This document shows positions 1-7,862 of a stretch of DNA of 64,000 nucleotides, piece by piece. A program made the translations under genes and the position numbers. The notes under the pieces are model-generated. The model saw nothing but the letters and a program-made list of their open reading frames with translations, ran no database searches and had not been told where the DNA came from. The stretch comes from Leptolyngbya sp. Heron Island J (lineage in GTDB: Bacteria; Cyanobacteriota; Cyanobacteriia; Phormidesmidales; Phormidesmidaceae), in the NCBI RefSeq assembly GCF_000482245.1, contig NZ_AWNH01000059.1, positions 1-64,000 of the forward strand, in the 5' to 3' direction. Each line of letters starts with the position of its first letter. Positions within the stretch are counted from its first letter, which is position 1.

Positions 1-540
1 GTGGCCATTCCCCACGGTCTCTATGACCTTCAGCAAAACAAAGGGTACGTCCAAATTGGGACGAGTCGAGATACCTCAGAATTTGCCTGTGACTCCATCT
101 ATCATTGGTGGACTCACCATGGGAGCAATGACTATCCCACGGCCTCATCGATTCTCCTATTGTGTGATGCCGGAGGGAGCAACAATGCGCGTCACTATAT
201 CTTCAAGGAAGACCTCCAAACTTTAGCCAATGACTTGGGAATTGAGATTCGCGTTGCCCATTACCCACCCTATACCTCCAAATACAATCCTATTGAACAT
301 CGATTATTTGCTCAGATTTCACGCACCTGCCAAGGGGCCATTTTTGAATCGCTTGAAGCACTCAGCAACTTGATAGCTCAAACCTCTACCAAGACTGGAT
401 TATCCGTTGTGACCACGATTATCGATGCGGTCTATGAGACCGGACGTAAAGCTGCCGATGAGTTTAAGGCTCACATGCCCCTTCGCTTTGATGACCATTT
501 ACCTCAATGGAATTATGTCGCTCAACCACAACACATATAA
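1..540 (+). CDS. ISAzo13-family transposase, C-terminal part (cut by window start)
   Basis: The frame is open from the first base, so the N-terminal part lies outside the window. The 179 visible residues match the C-terminal half of DDE transposases of the ISAzo13 (Rhodopirellula-type) family. An acidic segment LLLCDAGGSNN (about residues 52-62) would hold the second catalytic Asp. The segment PPYTSKYNPIEHRLF (about 89-103) would hold the final Glu of the DDE triad. The protein would cut and rejoin DNA at the element ends. It ends with a normal TAA at 538-540, so this end looks intact. The insertion-sequence end should lie within the next few tens of bases, just before the stop of the next gene. 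The family call is from remembered motifs; the exact element is unknown. Confidence 0.8.
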   Translation: MAIPHGLYDLQQNKGYVQIGTSRDTSEFACDSIYHWWTHHGSNDYPTASSILLLCDAGGSNNARHYIFKEDLQTLANDLGIEIRVAHYPPYTSKYNPIEHRLFAQISRTCQGAIFESLEALSNLIAQTSTKTGLSVVTTIIDAVYETGRKAADEFKAHMPLRFDDHLPQWNYVAQPQHI

Positions 541-566
541 AATTGGAAGTTATTAAATCCTTATTC

Positions 567-998
567 CTATATTGCTGTCTCAAGTTTTTCATCTACGTAG
601 AATTTGTTCCGATCCAGACGACGTAGGTCTTGCTGTGTGATGAGATGGGTATCCCTAGTAAGTATGACATCGGCAGTCTCAGTTCCGCCTTCGTCGGTGA
701 GTAACTGAATTTCCTGCGCCACTGTTGGTGTAGGCCTTGTTAATAGGGCAACGATGATAGCAATCACCCCACCCCCTCCGAAAAGAGGAACAACTACATA
801 TCGCAACCACCATTTATAGCCTTGCTCATTATCAGTATCGTTGGACTGGGTATTAACGTCCAACCTCGAACTTGTTTCATGCTCCGTACTAGTTGCTACA
901 TGTTCTCCTCCAACTTCTATTTGAGAACTTGTTTTTTGCGCCTTCTCCTGATGACTGGACACTGTTTTACCCCCCGTATGCTCCATACTGCTGTACAC
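567..998 (-). CDS. hypothetical single-pass membrane protein
   Basis: I do not recognise this 143-residue protein. The first ~70 residues are polar and rich in Ser, Thr, Glu and His, as in a disordered segment. One hydrophobic helix follows (about 69-88), starting WWLRYVVVPLFGGGG and ending before RPTPTVAQE. The last ~55 residues are charged and could form a small domain. The 3' end lies about 25 bp from the stop of the neighbouring ISAzo13 transposase, so the C-terminus may have been trimmed by that insertion. An attC-like inverted repeat (1026-1202) lies directly upstream. That is where a preceding cassette's attC would sit if this gene is a minus-strand cassette. Confidence 0.5.
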   Translation of the reverse strand: MYSSMEHTGGKTVSSHQEKAQKTSSQIEVGGEHVATSTEHETSSRLDVNTQSNDTDNEQGYKWWLRYVVVPLFGGGGVIAIIVALLTRPTPTVAQEIQLLTDEGGTETADVILTRDTHLITQQDLRRLDRNKFYVDEKLETAI

Positions 999-1025
999 AG
1001 CGTCATTGACATGGTCATCGCCCTT

Positions 1026-1202
1026 CTATAACAATGTCAAGCGCGTCTTGCTCCGATCAAAGGGTTTTGCTGTCCTCTCCAAACCACTCAAGGCTCAGTT
1101 TCTTTGGTGCAGCGTGCTCATGCTACTCATTACTCGCTGCCGATAAACTTCACTACACAGCTGTGCAACTCTCGGCAGCAGCATGCATAGAAGTTGTTAG
1201 GC
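1026..1202 (-). repeat. attC-like recombination site (177 bp)
   Basis: The outer ends are CTATAAC (1026-1032) and GTTAGGC (1196-1202). The second fits the attC core GTTRRRY and the first fits loosely. Reading inward, the left arm (AACAA ... GCGCGTCTTGCTCCGA) matches the reverse complement of the right arm (AACAA ... GCATGCTGCTGCCGA), except for single unpaired bases, one of them a G inside TGCT-CCGA. That is the imperfect pairing expected of attC. The long middle has its own hairpin (GCTGCCGA/TCGGCAGC). At 177 bp it is longer than most attC sites but within the range known for the class. Confidence 0.5.
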
Positions 1203-1490
1203 TGCGTGAATGACGGCCATCAAAAGATAATAACAATTCTTCCGATGTTGCCTCCCTATTTGATTAAAGATGACAAGCCAGCCCTTTTCTCCTCATTTTT
1301 TAACTCTGCAACAAAAAGATGAGGATCTTATGAGGAAATCAAAGAAACTGGCAGGATATTAGTGAGATTAGTTGATTTATAGGAAATTGCCTTTTACAGC
1401 AGATGTTAACGCAGCTGATAGGTAGCGTTGGGCGACGTTAGACAACCTTTACAAGGTTACCACAATTTCTTATTAGCTGCTCCAATGGTG
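1203..1490. other. non-coding spacer with short inverted repeats
   Basis: No convincing gene is seen. There is an AACGC/GCGTT inverted repeat with GTTGGGC at its end (1409-1433) and a perfect AACCTT-tac-AAGGTT hairpin (1444-1458) just downstream of the acetyltransferase. The latter could act as a terminator but has no T run. A 19-bp sequence, AAAGATGAGGATCTTATGA (1315-1333), recurs exactly at 11014-11032. Confidence 0.4.
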
Positions 1491-2033
1491 TTAGCCGTCG
1501 GGCTGATTTGGTAGTTTCAGCAGCATAGGGAGGAAACCAATACCGTTTCTGACTTGTCTCTCCCCGGCTCGACGAAAGCCCAACCTCTCGTAAATTGGCA
1601 CTGCGTAGGCCGAGGAATTGACGCTGATTGTCGAAAGCCTGGGCTCGTTGGCTCGGCAAATCTGCAAAGCTTGGTGCAGAAGTTCTTTGGCAATTCCTCG
1701 GCGCTGAAATTCCGGTGCGACGAAAAGCAAGGAAACATGATTATGGCCTCGCATTTCAATCATTCCGACGACCTTGTCTTGCTCCAAACTGATGAGGCTG
1801 AAATGATTGGTTTGAGCACGTGCCCGCAAGGCACTCGGCTGGATATAGCGGTGAAACTCTTGCACCCCTTCGGATGAATATTCTGAGGCAACGAACTCAT
1901 TGAAAACACGAGCTACCAGCTCACTGACTGCGAGTATATCGTTCTCGGTCAAAGGTCGGTAAGTGAGAGTCTTATCTAGCACTGGTGAGAACAGCCTCCT
2001 ATTTGGTGCATTCAGTACATTCAGTAGGTTCAA
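1491..2033 (-). CDS. GNAT-family N-acetyltransferase
   Basis: This 180-residue protein looks like a GCN5-type acetyltransferase that would move an acetyl group from acetyl-CoA to an amine. The acetyl-CoA loop is visible in FVAPEFQRRGIAKELLHQAL (Q/R-x-x-G-x-A, about residues 108-127). It is preceded by the beta-strand pair KVVGMIEMRGHNHVSLLFV and followed by the C-terminal motif AVPIYERLGFRRAGE typical of the fold. The reading frame opens with TTG at 2033; no in-frame ATG lies early enough to keep the whole domain. The substrate cannot be told. It stands alone on the minus strand in an area of attC-like sites. Acetyltransferases are common integron-cassette cargo. Confidence 0.75.
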   Translation of the reverse strand: MNLLNVLNAPNRRLFSPVLDKTLTYRPLTENDILAVSELVARVFNEFVASEYSSEGVQEFHRYIQPSALRARAQTNHFSLISLEQDKVVGMIEMRGHNHVSLLFVAPEFQRRGIAKELLHQALQICRANEPRLSTISVNSSAYAVPIYERLGFRRAGERQVRNGIGFLPMLLKLPNQPDG

Positions 2034-2197
2034 GCCCTTATACTGTAAACCTTTGCCATTAAGCCATCCGGTGCTCGACTGTCGGCAAGGCAGCTAACTG
2101 CGAGCTAAGCGACCGGACCTAGTATAAAGTGTTTCAAATCTGCCCACCTAGAAGGTTCGCTTCAGTGAGTTGTGAGCCGGTCGAACCCGCTTATCCA

Positions 2198-3352
2198 TTA
2201 CTCACTCGGCAAGGAGGCAATAAAGTCAGCAACCAAGTTTATGAGCTGTTTTTCAGACCTCCAAGCCTTCGCATTATGTTCCAAGAAGAATGGATCACCG
2301 GTCACAACAATCACCATCTTAAACTCATCCAAAACCGCGATGGCCTGTCCACCATGGCCCAAAGCTGCATGATAGTGATGCTCACCTGATTGTATGGCCC
2401 ACCACTGGTATCCATATCCGGTTCGATTGACGTTGCGGCCTTCCTGGGGCCATCCAACAGCTGGGTTTTGGGTATAGTTCTGTAGGGAATCGTGCACCCA
2501 TTCAGAAGCAATCACCTGCTTTCCACCAAAAATGCCATCATTTAGGTAGAGCAACCCAAACTTGGCCGCATCACGCGCAGTCATGTGCATTGTGCCGGTA
2601 CCCATTGGGTATCTATCATCGGAGGCTGTTGTATACCATTCACCCAACTCGGCTTCTAGGGGATCAAATAGTTTTTCCTCTGCAAAGGTTCTCAGGTCTG
2701 TGCCGCAAGCTCGATCAACGATAACACCTAGATAGTGCGAGGAGAGATTACTGTAATGGAATTCTGTGCCTGGATCGTTAATGAGAGGGACGTGAACCAT
2801 CAAGCCAAGAAAGTCTCCTGCGACGAAAACCTTCCAGAGATCCCTATCAGATTCTTCCCAGGGATAACCGGAGCGCATCTGTAGAAGATGACGAATAGTG
2901 ATCTCCCGCTTTCTTGGATCTTTGATCAGGTTAACGTATTCCGGAAAGTAGGCTAGAAACGGTTGATCCAGACTGGTGAGGCAACCCTGCTCGAAGGCAA
3001 TACCCACCAGGGCGGAGGTAAAGCTCTTACCCACCGACTGTAGATTTGACTTGAGGTCAATAGAGCCATCATTGAAATATTTCTCGGCAACCAGGTAGCC
3101 GTTCTTGACAATCAGCAGGCTGTAGATGGAATCCAGTTTGGCAGCATCGTAATACAGCTCTGCTACCATATCGGCATCGAGTCCTTCTGCTTCCGGTGAG
3201 GAGACTTCCCAGCCACCGTCAGCCAAGGGGATGTAGTTCAGAGCGGCGAGATCTTCGGAGGACGGGCCACAACCAAACAGGGTGGTTAGGATCAAGGCTG
3301 AACTGGTGACTATGAGGGAATAATTCTGATGGCGCTGAGAAAATCTCATCAT
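2198..3352 (-). CDS. serine hydrolase, class C beta-lactamase / PBP4-like lipoprotein
   Basis: This 384-residue protein begins with a signal sequence and a probable lipobox (SALILTTLFGCG, about residues 18-29), so it is likely a lipoprotein outside the cytoplasmic membrane. The catalytic Ser-x-x-Lys is in LQSVGKSFTSAL (about 104-115). The Tyr-x-Asn motif is in FHYSNLSSHYLG, and a late HGG motif is in AALGHGGQAIAV. These are the three active-site elements of the beta-lactamase (class C)/DD-peptidase/esterase superfamily. The family includes esterases and peptidases as well as lactamases, so the substrate is open. An attC-like repeat (3359-3419) lies just upstream. The 164 bp between its stop and the acetyltransferase start contain no convincing attC. 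Confidence 0.8.
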   Translation of the reverse strand: MMRFSQRHQNYSLIVTSSALILTTLFGCGPSSEDLAALNYIPLADGGWEVSSPEAEGLDADMVAELYYDAAKLDSIYSLLIVKNGYLVAEKYFNDGSIDLKSNLQSVGKSFTSALVGIAFEQGCLTSLDQPFLAYFPEYVNLIKDPRKREITIRHLLQMRSGYPWEESDRDLWKVFVAGDFLGLMVHVPLINDPGTEFHYSNLSSHYLGVIVDRACGTDLRTFAEEKLFDPLEAELGEWYTTASDDRYPMGTGTMHMTARDAAKFGLLYLNDGIFGGKQVIASEWVHDSLQNYTQNPAVGWPQEGRNVNRTGYGYQWWAIQSGEHHYHAALGHGGQAIAVLDEFKMVIVVTGDPFFLEHNAKAWRSEKQLINLVADFIASLPSE

Positions 3353-3358
3353 CCGCTG

Positions 3359-3419
3359 CAGTAACTTCTGTATCAGATCGATCCACTGTCAGTGGTCAAT
3401 GTACATGGCGTTGTTAGGC
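3359..3419 (-). repeat. attC-like recombination site (61 bp)
   Basis: The ends are CAGTAAC (3359-3365) and GTTAGGC (3413-3419). The left arm TGTATCAGATCGATCCACTG pairs with the right arm, whose reverse complement reads TGTACATTGACCACTG. All matched positions are in order and the extra left-arm bases are left unpaired. The centre is a tight CCACTG-t-CAGTGG hairpin. Length and layout fit short attC sites. The outer 19 bp with its HIP1 octamer (3410-3428) is found again, inverted, at 11262-11280. Confidence 0.6.
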
Positions 3420-3509
3420 TGCGATCGCTACCACTTGATTTGGCAACTTATTACTCTCACCTAATAACCAAGGAATGAGGATTCCATTAGAATCTATCTT
3501 TTGCTCTAC

Positions 3510-3529
3510 AGGCGTTCCATGGAACGCCT
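3510..3529. repeat. 20-bp perfect palindrome AGGCGTTCCATGGAACGCCT
   Basis: A perfect 20-bp palindrome lies 22 bp beyond the stop of the small membrane protein. A nearly identical copy (AAGCGTTCTATGGAACGCCT) lies at 7827-7846 between the efflux adaptor and permease genes. It may be a small dispersed palindromic repeat or a transcript-end hairpin. Confidence 0.5.
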
Positions 3530-3551
3530 CTGCAGACAACATGTTTGGATC

Positions 3552-3803
3552 TTATAAAATTCTGATCCCTAAGGGAATCAGGAACACAAAACAAGCAAAG
3601 AGAAAAAATAAACTACCCAAGAGGCTTAATACATCTCCTGCTCTGATACTTGCCGCTCCAAAAAAGCTCGCCGATAGAATGAATAAAGCCCATCCCAAAA
3701 GCTGAAACTTCAATTCGAGCTTCTGAATACGATTCTTATGCTGTGACATTTGCAGATGATCCCAAAAACTACTCATATCCTTCCATAAACTTTTGCTGTT
3801 CAC
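3552..3803 (-). CDS. small two-helix membrane protein, unknown
   Basis: This 83-residue protein has a charged N-terminus (about 1-32). Two hydrophobic helices follow, one around LLGWALFILSASFFGAAS and one around LLGSLFFLFACFVFLIPLG, joined by a short loop (IRAGDV). I recognise no family. The size, isolated position on the minus strand and the attC-like site (3359-3419) downstream suggest a cassette gene. The function is unknown. Confidence 0.5.
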   Translation of the reverse strand: MNSKSLWKDMSSFWDHLQMSQHKNRIQKLELKFQLLGWALFILSASFFGAASIRAGDVLSLLGSLFFLFACFVFLIPLGIRIL

Positions 3804-4189
3804 TAATCTCTATTGAAAAATAGGGAATATACAAAAGTACCGATTGACGCTGAGCCCAACAGATAAATTCATCACATCAAATTTCACTTTTTCACAAGTG
3901 ACCTCTAGGCAAGGATTCAACGGATGAGATAAATTGGTGCAAGTATACTATAAATAGCCAGCGCACCTAAATTGTGAATAACACAATACCTTCAACAAAT
4001 CATCAAATCAGGACAATCTGAACGCTCATCGACGTAATCCGCGTACAGCTTATGCCACGGGTGACCAAACCCATAGTGCCCAGCCAGGAATTTGAAGGCA
4101 ATCGTGAGAACCAAATGCTTCTCTTCTCAACGATAGACAAACTCGAACGCCTGTACGGCAAAAGATAGGCCCTAATTGAATCCTCATTC
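3804..4189. other. gene-free stretch
   Basis: No convincing coding region, attC-like site or terminator was found. The only structure noted is a weak ATTGTG/CACAAT inverted repeat near 3973-3988. Confidence 0.4.
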
Positions 4190-4960
4190 CTAAGCTGCTT
4201 GCAGCACATAGAACGTATAACCATAGAAGTCGCTGAATTTTTCAAACAGGCTCATTTCTTCTTCAGTTTCACGAATAACTAATTGAGTACTTGGGGTGAT
4301 TTCGATCTGCTGCATCCGCTCACGGAGTGGTCCATAATAATTGACCCACCAAGCCTGACTCGGCAGCCGATGCGTAGAAAGCACGCTAAAGCCTGATCGA
4401 TTAGCCCGATCGATATTCTCAGTCTCAGTACCCATCATTGGATAGGCATTTTGCCAATAGGCGCTAGCAGGCTCTGGCACGTCATCAGTAAACCAGCTCA
4501 TCTCCGATATAACGGCAACCCCGCTGTTGGCAAGAAACTGTCGCCAGGTTTTAAGCGCCTGCTCAAACCCAAGATTATACGCCGCCCCCTCAGACCAAAG
4601 CAGATCAACCGAACCCGCTGACCAATGGAGCTTAGCCATGTCACCATGAATCGGAATAATTAAATGCTCAAGACCAAGTTGTTTGGCGCGAGCTTTGAGT
4701 TCATCGATAAAAGCAGATGAGGAATCCACTGCCATGACAGTGCTTTGGTAGTGCTGTGCAAGCAGCAATGCACTGACACCGCTGCCACATCCTAAATCAG
4801 CAATTCGCGGCTTGAGAGGCAAAGTAGGAAGATTGCCCAAAATATTGCGCGAGAATTCAGAGTCACCAGGTCCTTGCCGGTCAAGTCCACGGTGTAAATC
4901 AGTCAAGGCAGCAATGTACTTAGTTTGAGCGTCTATACTCATCTGTTTTTCTGTACTCAT
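4190..4960 (-). CDS. class I SAM-dependent methyltransferase
   Basis: This 256-residue protein has the Rossmann-type AdoMet-binding region. Motif I is IADLGCGSGVSALLLAQHY (about residues 54-72) and is followed by the acidic end of strand 2 in VMAVDSS. A later segment, IPIHGDMAKLHWSAGSVDLLWSEGA, carries motifs II/III. It would transfer a methyl group from S-adenosylmethionine to an unknown small molecule. The C-terminal third (substrate side) has no motif I recognise. The start at 4960 is an ATG; a second in-frame ATG six codons later is equally possible. It has no close co-directional partner. Confidence 0.75.
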   Translation of the reverse strand: MSTEKQMSIDAQTKYIAALTDLHRGLDRQGPGDSEFSRNILGNLPTLPLKPRIADLGCGSGVSALLLAQHYQSTVMAVDSSSAFIDELKARAKQLGLEHLIIPIHGDMAKLHWSAGSVDLLWSEGAAYNLGFEQALKTWRQFLANSGVAVISEMSWFTDDVPEPASAYWQNAYPMMGTETENIDRANRSGFSVLSTHRLPSQAWWVNYYGPLRERMQQIEITPSTQLVIRETEEEMSLFEKFSDFYGYTFYVLQAA

Positions 4961-5246
4961 CTAGATTTTTGCTAGCTCTAAGGGGATTGCACAAAAATAA
5001 AGTCCCAGGTTGAAGCTGTAGAGGGGTGGATGAGTGATGGGGTAACAGGGTGAATTATTTAAGCGCGGGAGCCTAATATCAAGAGACTCTTGCCGTCTCA
5101 CGTTTCCCATTACCTGCAGCAAAGAACATTGACCATCCAGCGTGGTGCGTTCCTGCAGCTTGCTCATCAATGCAACGTTTTGTTACAGCAGACGATCGCT
5201 GCTGCGTTACAAAAGTTGGCTTGAGTTATGCCAGCCAGCTCTCAGA

Positions 5247-5435
5247 CTATCGGCCTTTGAGCATTCTGGTCTTGAGTGATACGAGCTTCTTGATCTCGTG
5301 GGTGATGTCCTCTCGGTGCTCATTCAGGATAGTGTACTCAGTGGACTCAGTTCGAATGAGAGACATCACCAAATCCTCCACCGCGTGTTGGTCTGTCGAG
5401 TCCAGGAGGATAGGTTCTATGTTGTTATTCGTCAT
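5247..5435 (-). CDS. small hypothetical protein
   Basis: This 62-residue acidic/helical reading frame has no recognised domain. A purine-rich AGGTGAG about ten bases before the ATG could serve as a ribosome-binding site. The opposite strand is also open here (5170-5478), but that protein is low in complexity and Ser/Cys-rich, so the minus frame seems likelier. The gene may not be real. Confidence 0.3.
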   Translation of the reverse strand: MTNNNIEPILLDSTDQHAVEDLVMSLIRTESTEYTILNEHREDITHEIKKLVSLKTRMLKGR

Positions 5436-5879
5436 GTCTCAGCTCACCTGCAATACATCACTGTTCAATTCTAGCTAGAAATTTCTGTTCCATCAGGGGC
5501 AACCGGACAATTAGCAAGCAACTTTAGGCAAAAATGAATTGTTGGAGATTGGGCAATTAGATGGCTCCAAAGCACCGAAGCCAGTTTTTGCATTCAAGGG
5601 TTATTATTCAGAACTCGATCTATATCAAAAAAGACAAGGGACAACATCGGTCCACAAAATAGAGATTAGCAAGCAGACTTATTCAATAACGATGACAAGA
5701 CTCCATGTAAACAGCCTACTAACGGATGAATTGGTTTTAGGTCAATTCTCCTAAACACAATTGGGAGATATATCCTATTCAATTTAGGAAGTTTGCTTCA
5801 GGCGCAAATCACTTCAAATCCCATAGGATAAGCATGTTCTAGACAGCGAAACAGATTAGTAACTAATTGGAGCCTCTCC

Positions 5880-6305
5880 ATGAATTTTCAACTCACTCGC
5901 AAACGGATCGTCAACACATTATTAATTGGCACTCTAACTCTCGGACTTGGAAGTTTTAACATTCAGAATGCTTCAGCCCAACTTGACCGGAGTGCCTTTC
6001 GTGAAATAGCCCAAGAACTCAACTTAAGCCGATCTCAAATGAGAGAAGTTGGCGGTATTATGCAAAACTTAAACTCTGAAATCGAAGATATTCTCACCCC
6101 TGAGCAGTTCGAGTTACTACAATCTACACGGGAACAGCAGCAGACTCAGACTCCTCAAGAACTGCAGACAGCATTAGATTTGACAGATACTCAATCGGTA
6201 CAGCTGACTGTGGTACACGAAGAGACGGTGGCCGAGCTGCAAGCGGTTTTGACAGCTGACCAACTTGAAAGAATCATGGAAATGACTGCCTTCGGCCAGC
6301 TCTAG
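5880..6305 (+). CDS. Spy/CpxP-like secreted protein
   Basis: This 141-residue protein has a Sec-type signal peptide (about residues 1-33, cleavage near ASAQLD). The mature part is small, Gln- and Leu-rich and helical. Two repeats of an L-[ST]-x-x-Q pattern are each followed by a 'LTPEQFELL' or 'LTADQLERI' segment. This resembles the LTxxQ layout of Spy/CpxP-type periplasmic stress or metal proteins. The mature protein would be in the periplasm. It sits directly before the efflux adaptor gene but is separated from it by a strong terminator (6356-6396), so it is its own transcription unit. The family assignment is by pattern only. Confidence 0.55.
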   Translation: MNFQLTRKRIVNTLLIGTLTLGLGSFNIQNASAQLDRSAFREIAQELNLSRSQMREVGGIMQNLNSEIEDILTPEQFELLQSTREQQQTQTPQELQTALDLTDTQSVQLTVVHEETVAELQAVLTADQLERIMEMTAFGQL

Positions 6306-6355
6306 AACGACATCCTAGCTTATATTCCAACCCCTAACTCATACTCCACTACAGG

Positions 6356-6396
6356 ACTCCTCTTAATCTGATTTAAGAGACTAAGAGGAGTTTTTT
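6356..6396 (+). terminator. rho-independent terminator
   Basis: The stem ACTCCTCTTA (6356-6365) pairs perfectly with TAAGAGGAGT (6382-6391), followed by six T. It closes the Spy-like gene. Confidence 0.85.
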
Positions 6397-6445
6397 CTCA
6401 TTGCTAATCATGAGTTTAATCTGAATTAGATATGCAGTCTTGCTA

Positions 6446-7813
6446 ATGAATGATCACACTGACGCTGGCGATACACTGGCGATCGCACCTGAAGAACCAC
6501 ATAGGACAACACCCGCAACAGCCAAGAAAACAAGCCGCCGTTGGCTTTTTTGGCTCAAGCGAGCATTAATACTCACCTTACTGTTACGTCTGGGCAGTGG
6601 GATAGTAGGGCGCTTCTCATCTTTGCCTCGCAATGCTGAACCGCTGGAAGCATTAACGGTACCAGTAACCCGTGAACCCCTGGCAGTTCGGATTGAGGGC
6701 AGTGGCACTGTCATTTCAAAAGATACTGTAAACCTCAGCCCAAAAACAACGGGCCGTTTAGCAGATCTCTATGTCCAGCAGGGCGATCGCGTTGAGGCAG
6801 GTCAGGTTGTTGCCCGCATGGAAGTTGGGAGTTTAGCGGCTGAGCTGCAGCAACGAGAAGCACAGTTTGATCAAGCCGAAGCCGATTACGCCAGGATTCT
6901 GGCAGGCAACCGCGAGGAGGATATCCTCCAGGCTGAAGCCCGTTTGGTTGCCGCCCAATCCCAGGTTGATTTAACCACAACTCGTCTGGAGCGATTTGAA
7001 GATTTAGCCCGTCAGGGGGCAATTTCCCAAAATGATTTAGATCAGTATGTGAATGAAGCCCAAAGCGCCGTGGCTAATTTCGATGAAGTGCAGCAACAGC
7101 TTAAGGCAACCACCAGCGGTTCTCGTCCTGAAGAAATTGAAGCGGCGGCAGCGGCTGTAGCGGCAGCTCAAGCACAGATTAAGGTACTTGAAACAGAACT
7201 GGCGGATGCGAATATCCGCGCCCCCTTTGCCGGATATGTGACTCAAACCTATGCCACTATTGGTGCAATCGTGACCCCTACCACGACTGCTTCGGCCACG
7301 GCCTCCGCCACCTCCAGTTCAATTTTGGCATTGTCTGCAGGGCTGGAAGTCGAAGTGGATATTTTAGAAGCCAATATTGGCCAGATTCGAGTAGGCCAGT
7401 CGGTTGAGATTGTGGCGGAAGCGTTTCCCAACCAGGTGTATGCAGGCCAGGTGCAGCGGATTGCCCCAGAGGCCATTATTGAGAACAATATCACCACATT
7501 TCAGGTTGTCGTTGAACTGTTAACAGGGGCTGATCAACTGCGATCTGGCATGACGGTGGATGCCACCTTTATCGGTGAGACCTTAACCGACGCCCTGATG
7601 GTACCCACTGTTGCGATCGCAACCCAAGACGGACAACTCGGCGTGCAGATGCCAGATAGTGAGGGAAATGTTGACTTTCAACCCGTCACCGTCGGCATTA
7701 CCCAATTGGGGAGCACTCAAATTTTGCAGGGTCTCGAAGCAGGCGATCGCATTTTCCTGGAACTTCCACCAGAAGCACGCCGTTCTCGCGACTCGGGACC
7801 GCTCCTACCCTAA
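6446..7813 (+). CDS. HlyD/MacA-type periplasmic adaptor of an efflux pump
   Basis: This protein of about 455 residues is a membrane-fusion (adaptor) protein. It has a cytoplasmic start, one membrane anchor (around RWLFWLKRALILTLLLRLGS) and a lipoyl-like half motif (VNLSPKTTGRLADLYVQQGD). A long Gln/Ala/Glu-rich coiled-coil hairpin covers about residues 125-240, followed by the second lipoyl half and a beta-barrel part. It would bridge an inner-membrane ABC transporter to an outer-membrane channel. The frame also opens with TTG at 6440, but ATG at 6446 is the likelier start. The permease follows after 49 bp and the ATPase after a MITE-like insertion. This gives the adaptor-permease-ATPase order known from DevBCA and MacAB-like exporters. 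The cargo is unknown. Confidence 0.85.
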   Translation: MNDHTDAGDTLAIAPEEPHRTTPATAKKTSRRWLFWLKRALILTLLLRLGSGIVGRFSSLPRNAEPLEALTVPVTREPLAVRIEGSGTVISKDTVNLSPKTTGRLADLYVQQGDRVEAGQVVARMEVGSLAAELQQREAQFDQAEADYARILAGNREEDILQAEARLVAAQSQVDLTTTRLERFEDLARQGAISQNDLDQYVNEAQSAVANFDEVQQQLKATTSGSRPEEIEAAAAAVAAAQAQIKVLETELADANIRAPFAGYVTQTYATIGAIVTPTTTASATASATSSSILALSAGLEVEVDILEANIGQIRVGQSVEIVAEAFPNQVYAGQVQRIAPEAIIENNITTFQVVVELLTGADQLRSGMTVDATFIGETLTDALMVPTVAIATQDGQLGVQMPDSEGNVDFQPVTVGITQLGSTQILQGLEAGDRIFLELPPEARRSRDSGPLLP

Positions 7814-7862
7814 AACATAATGTACAAGCGTTCTATGGAACGCCTCTCCAGGAATATTATCC

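Noticed and set aside
2034-2197. CCGGT.../...ACCGG inverted repeat as an attC of the serine hydrolase gene
   Set aside because: It forms a stem but lacks both RYYYAAC and GTTRRRY ends.
4961-5170. 69-residue frame upstream of the methyltransferase
   Set aside because: No family sequence, odd composition (many Pro, Leu, Cys) and no ribosome-binding site.
5539-5754. 71-residue plus-strand frame
   Set aside because: No recognisable domain, no good start signal, and a TTG start would be needed.
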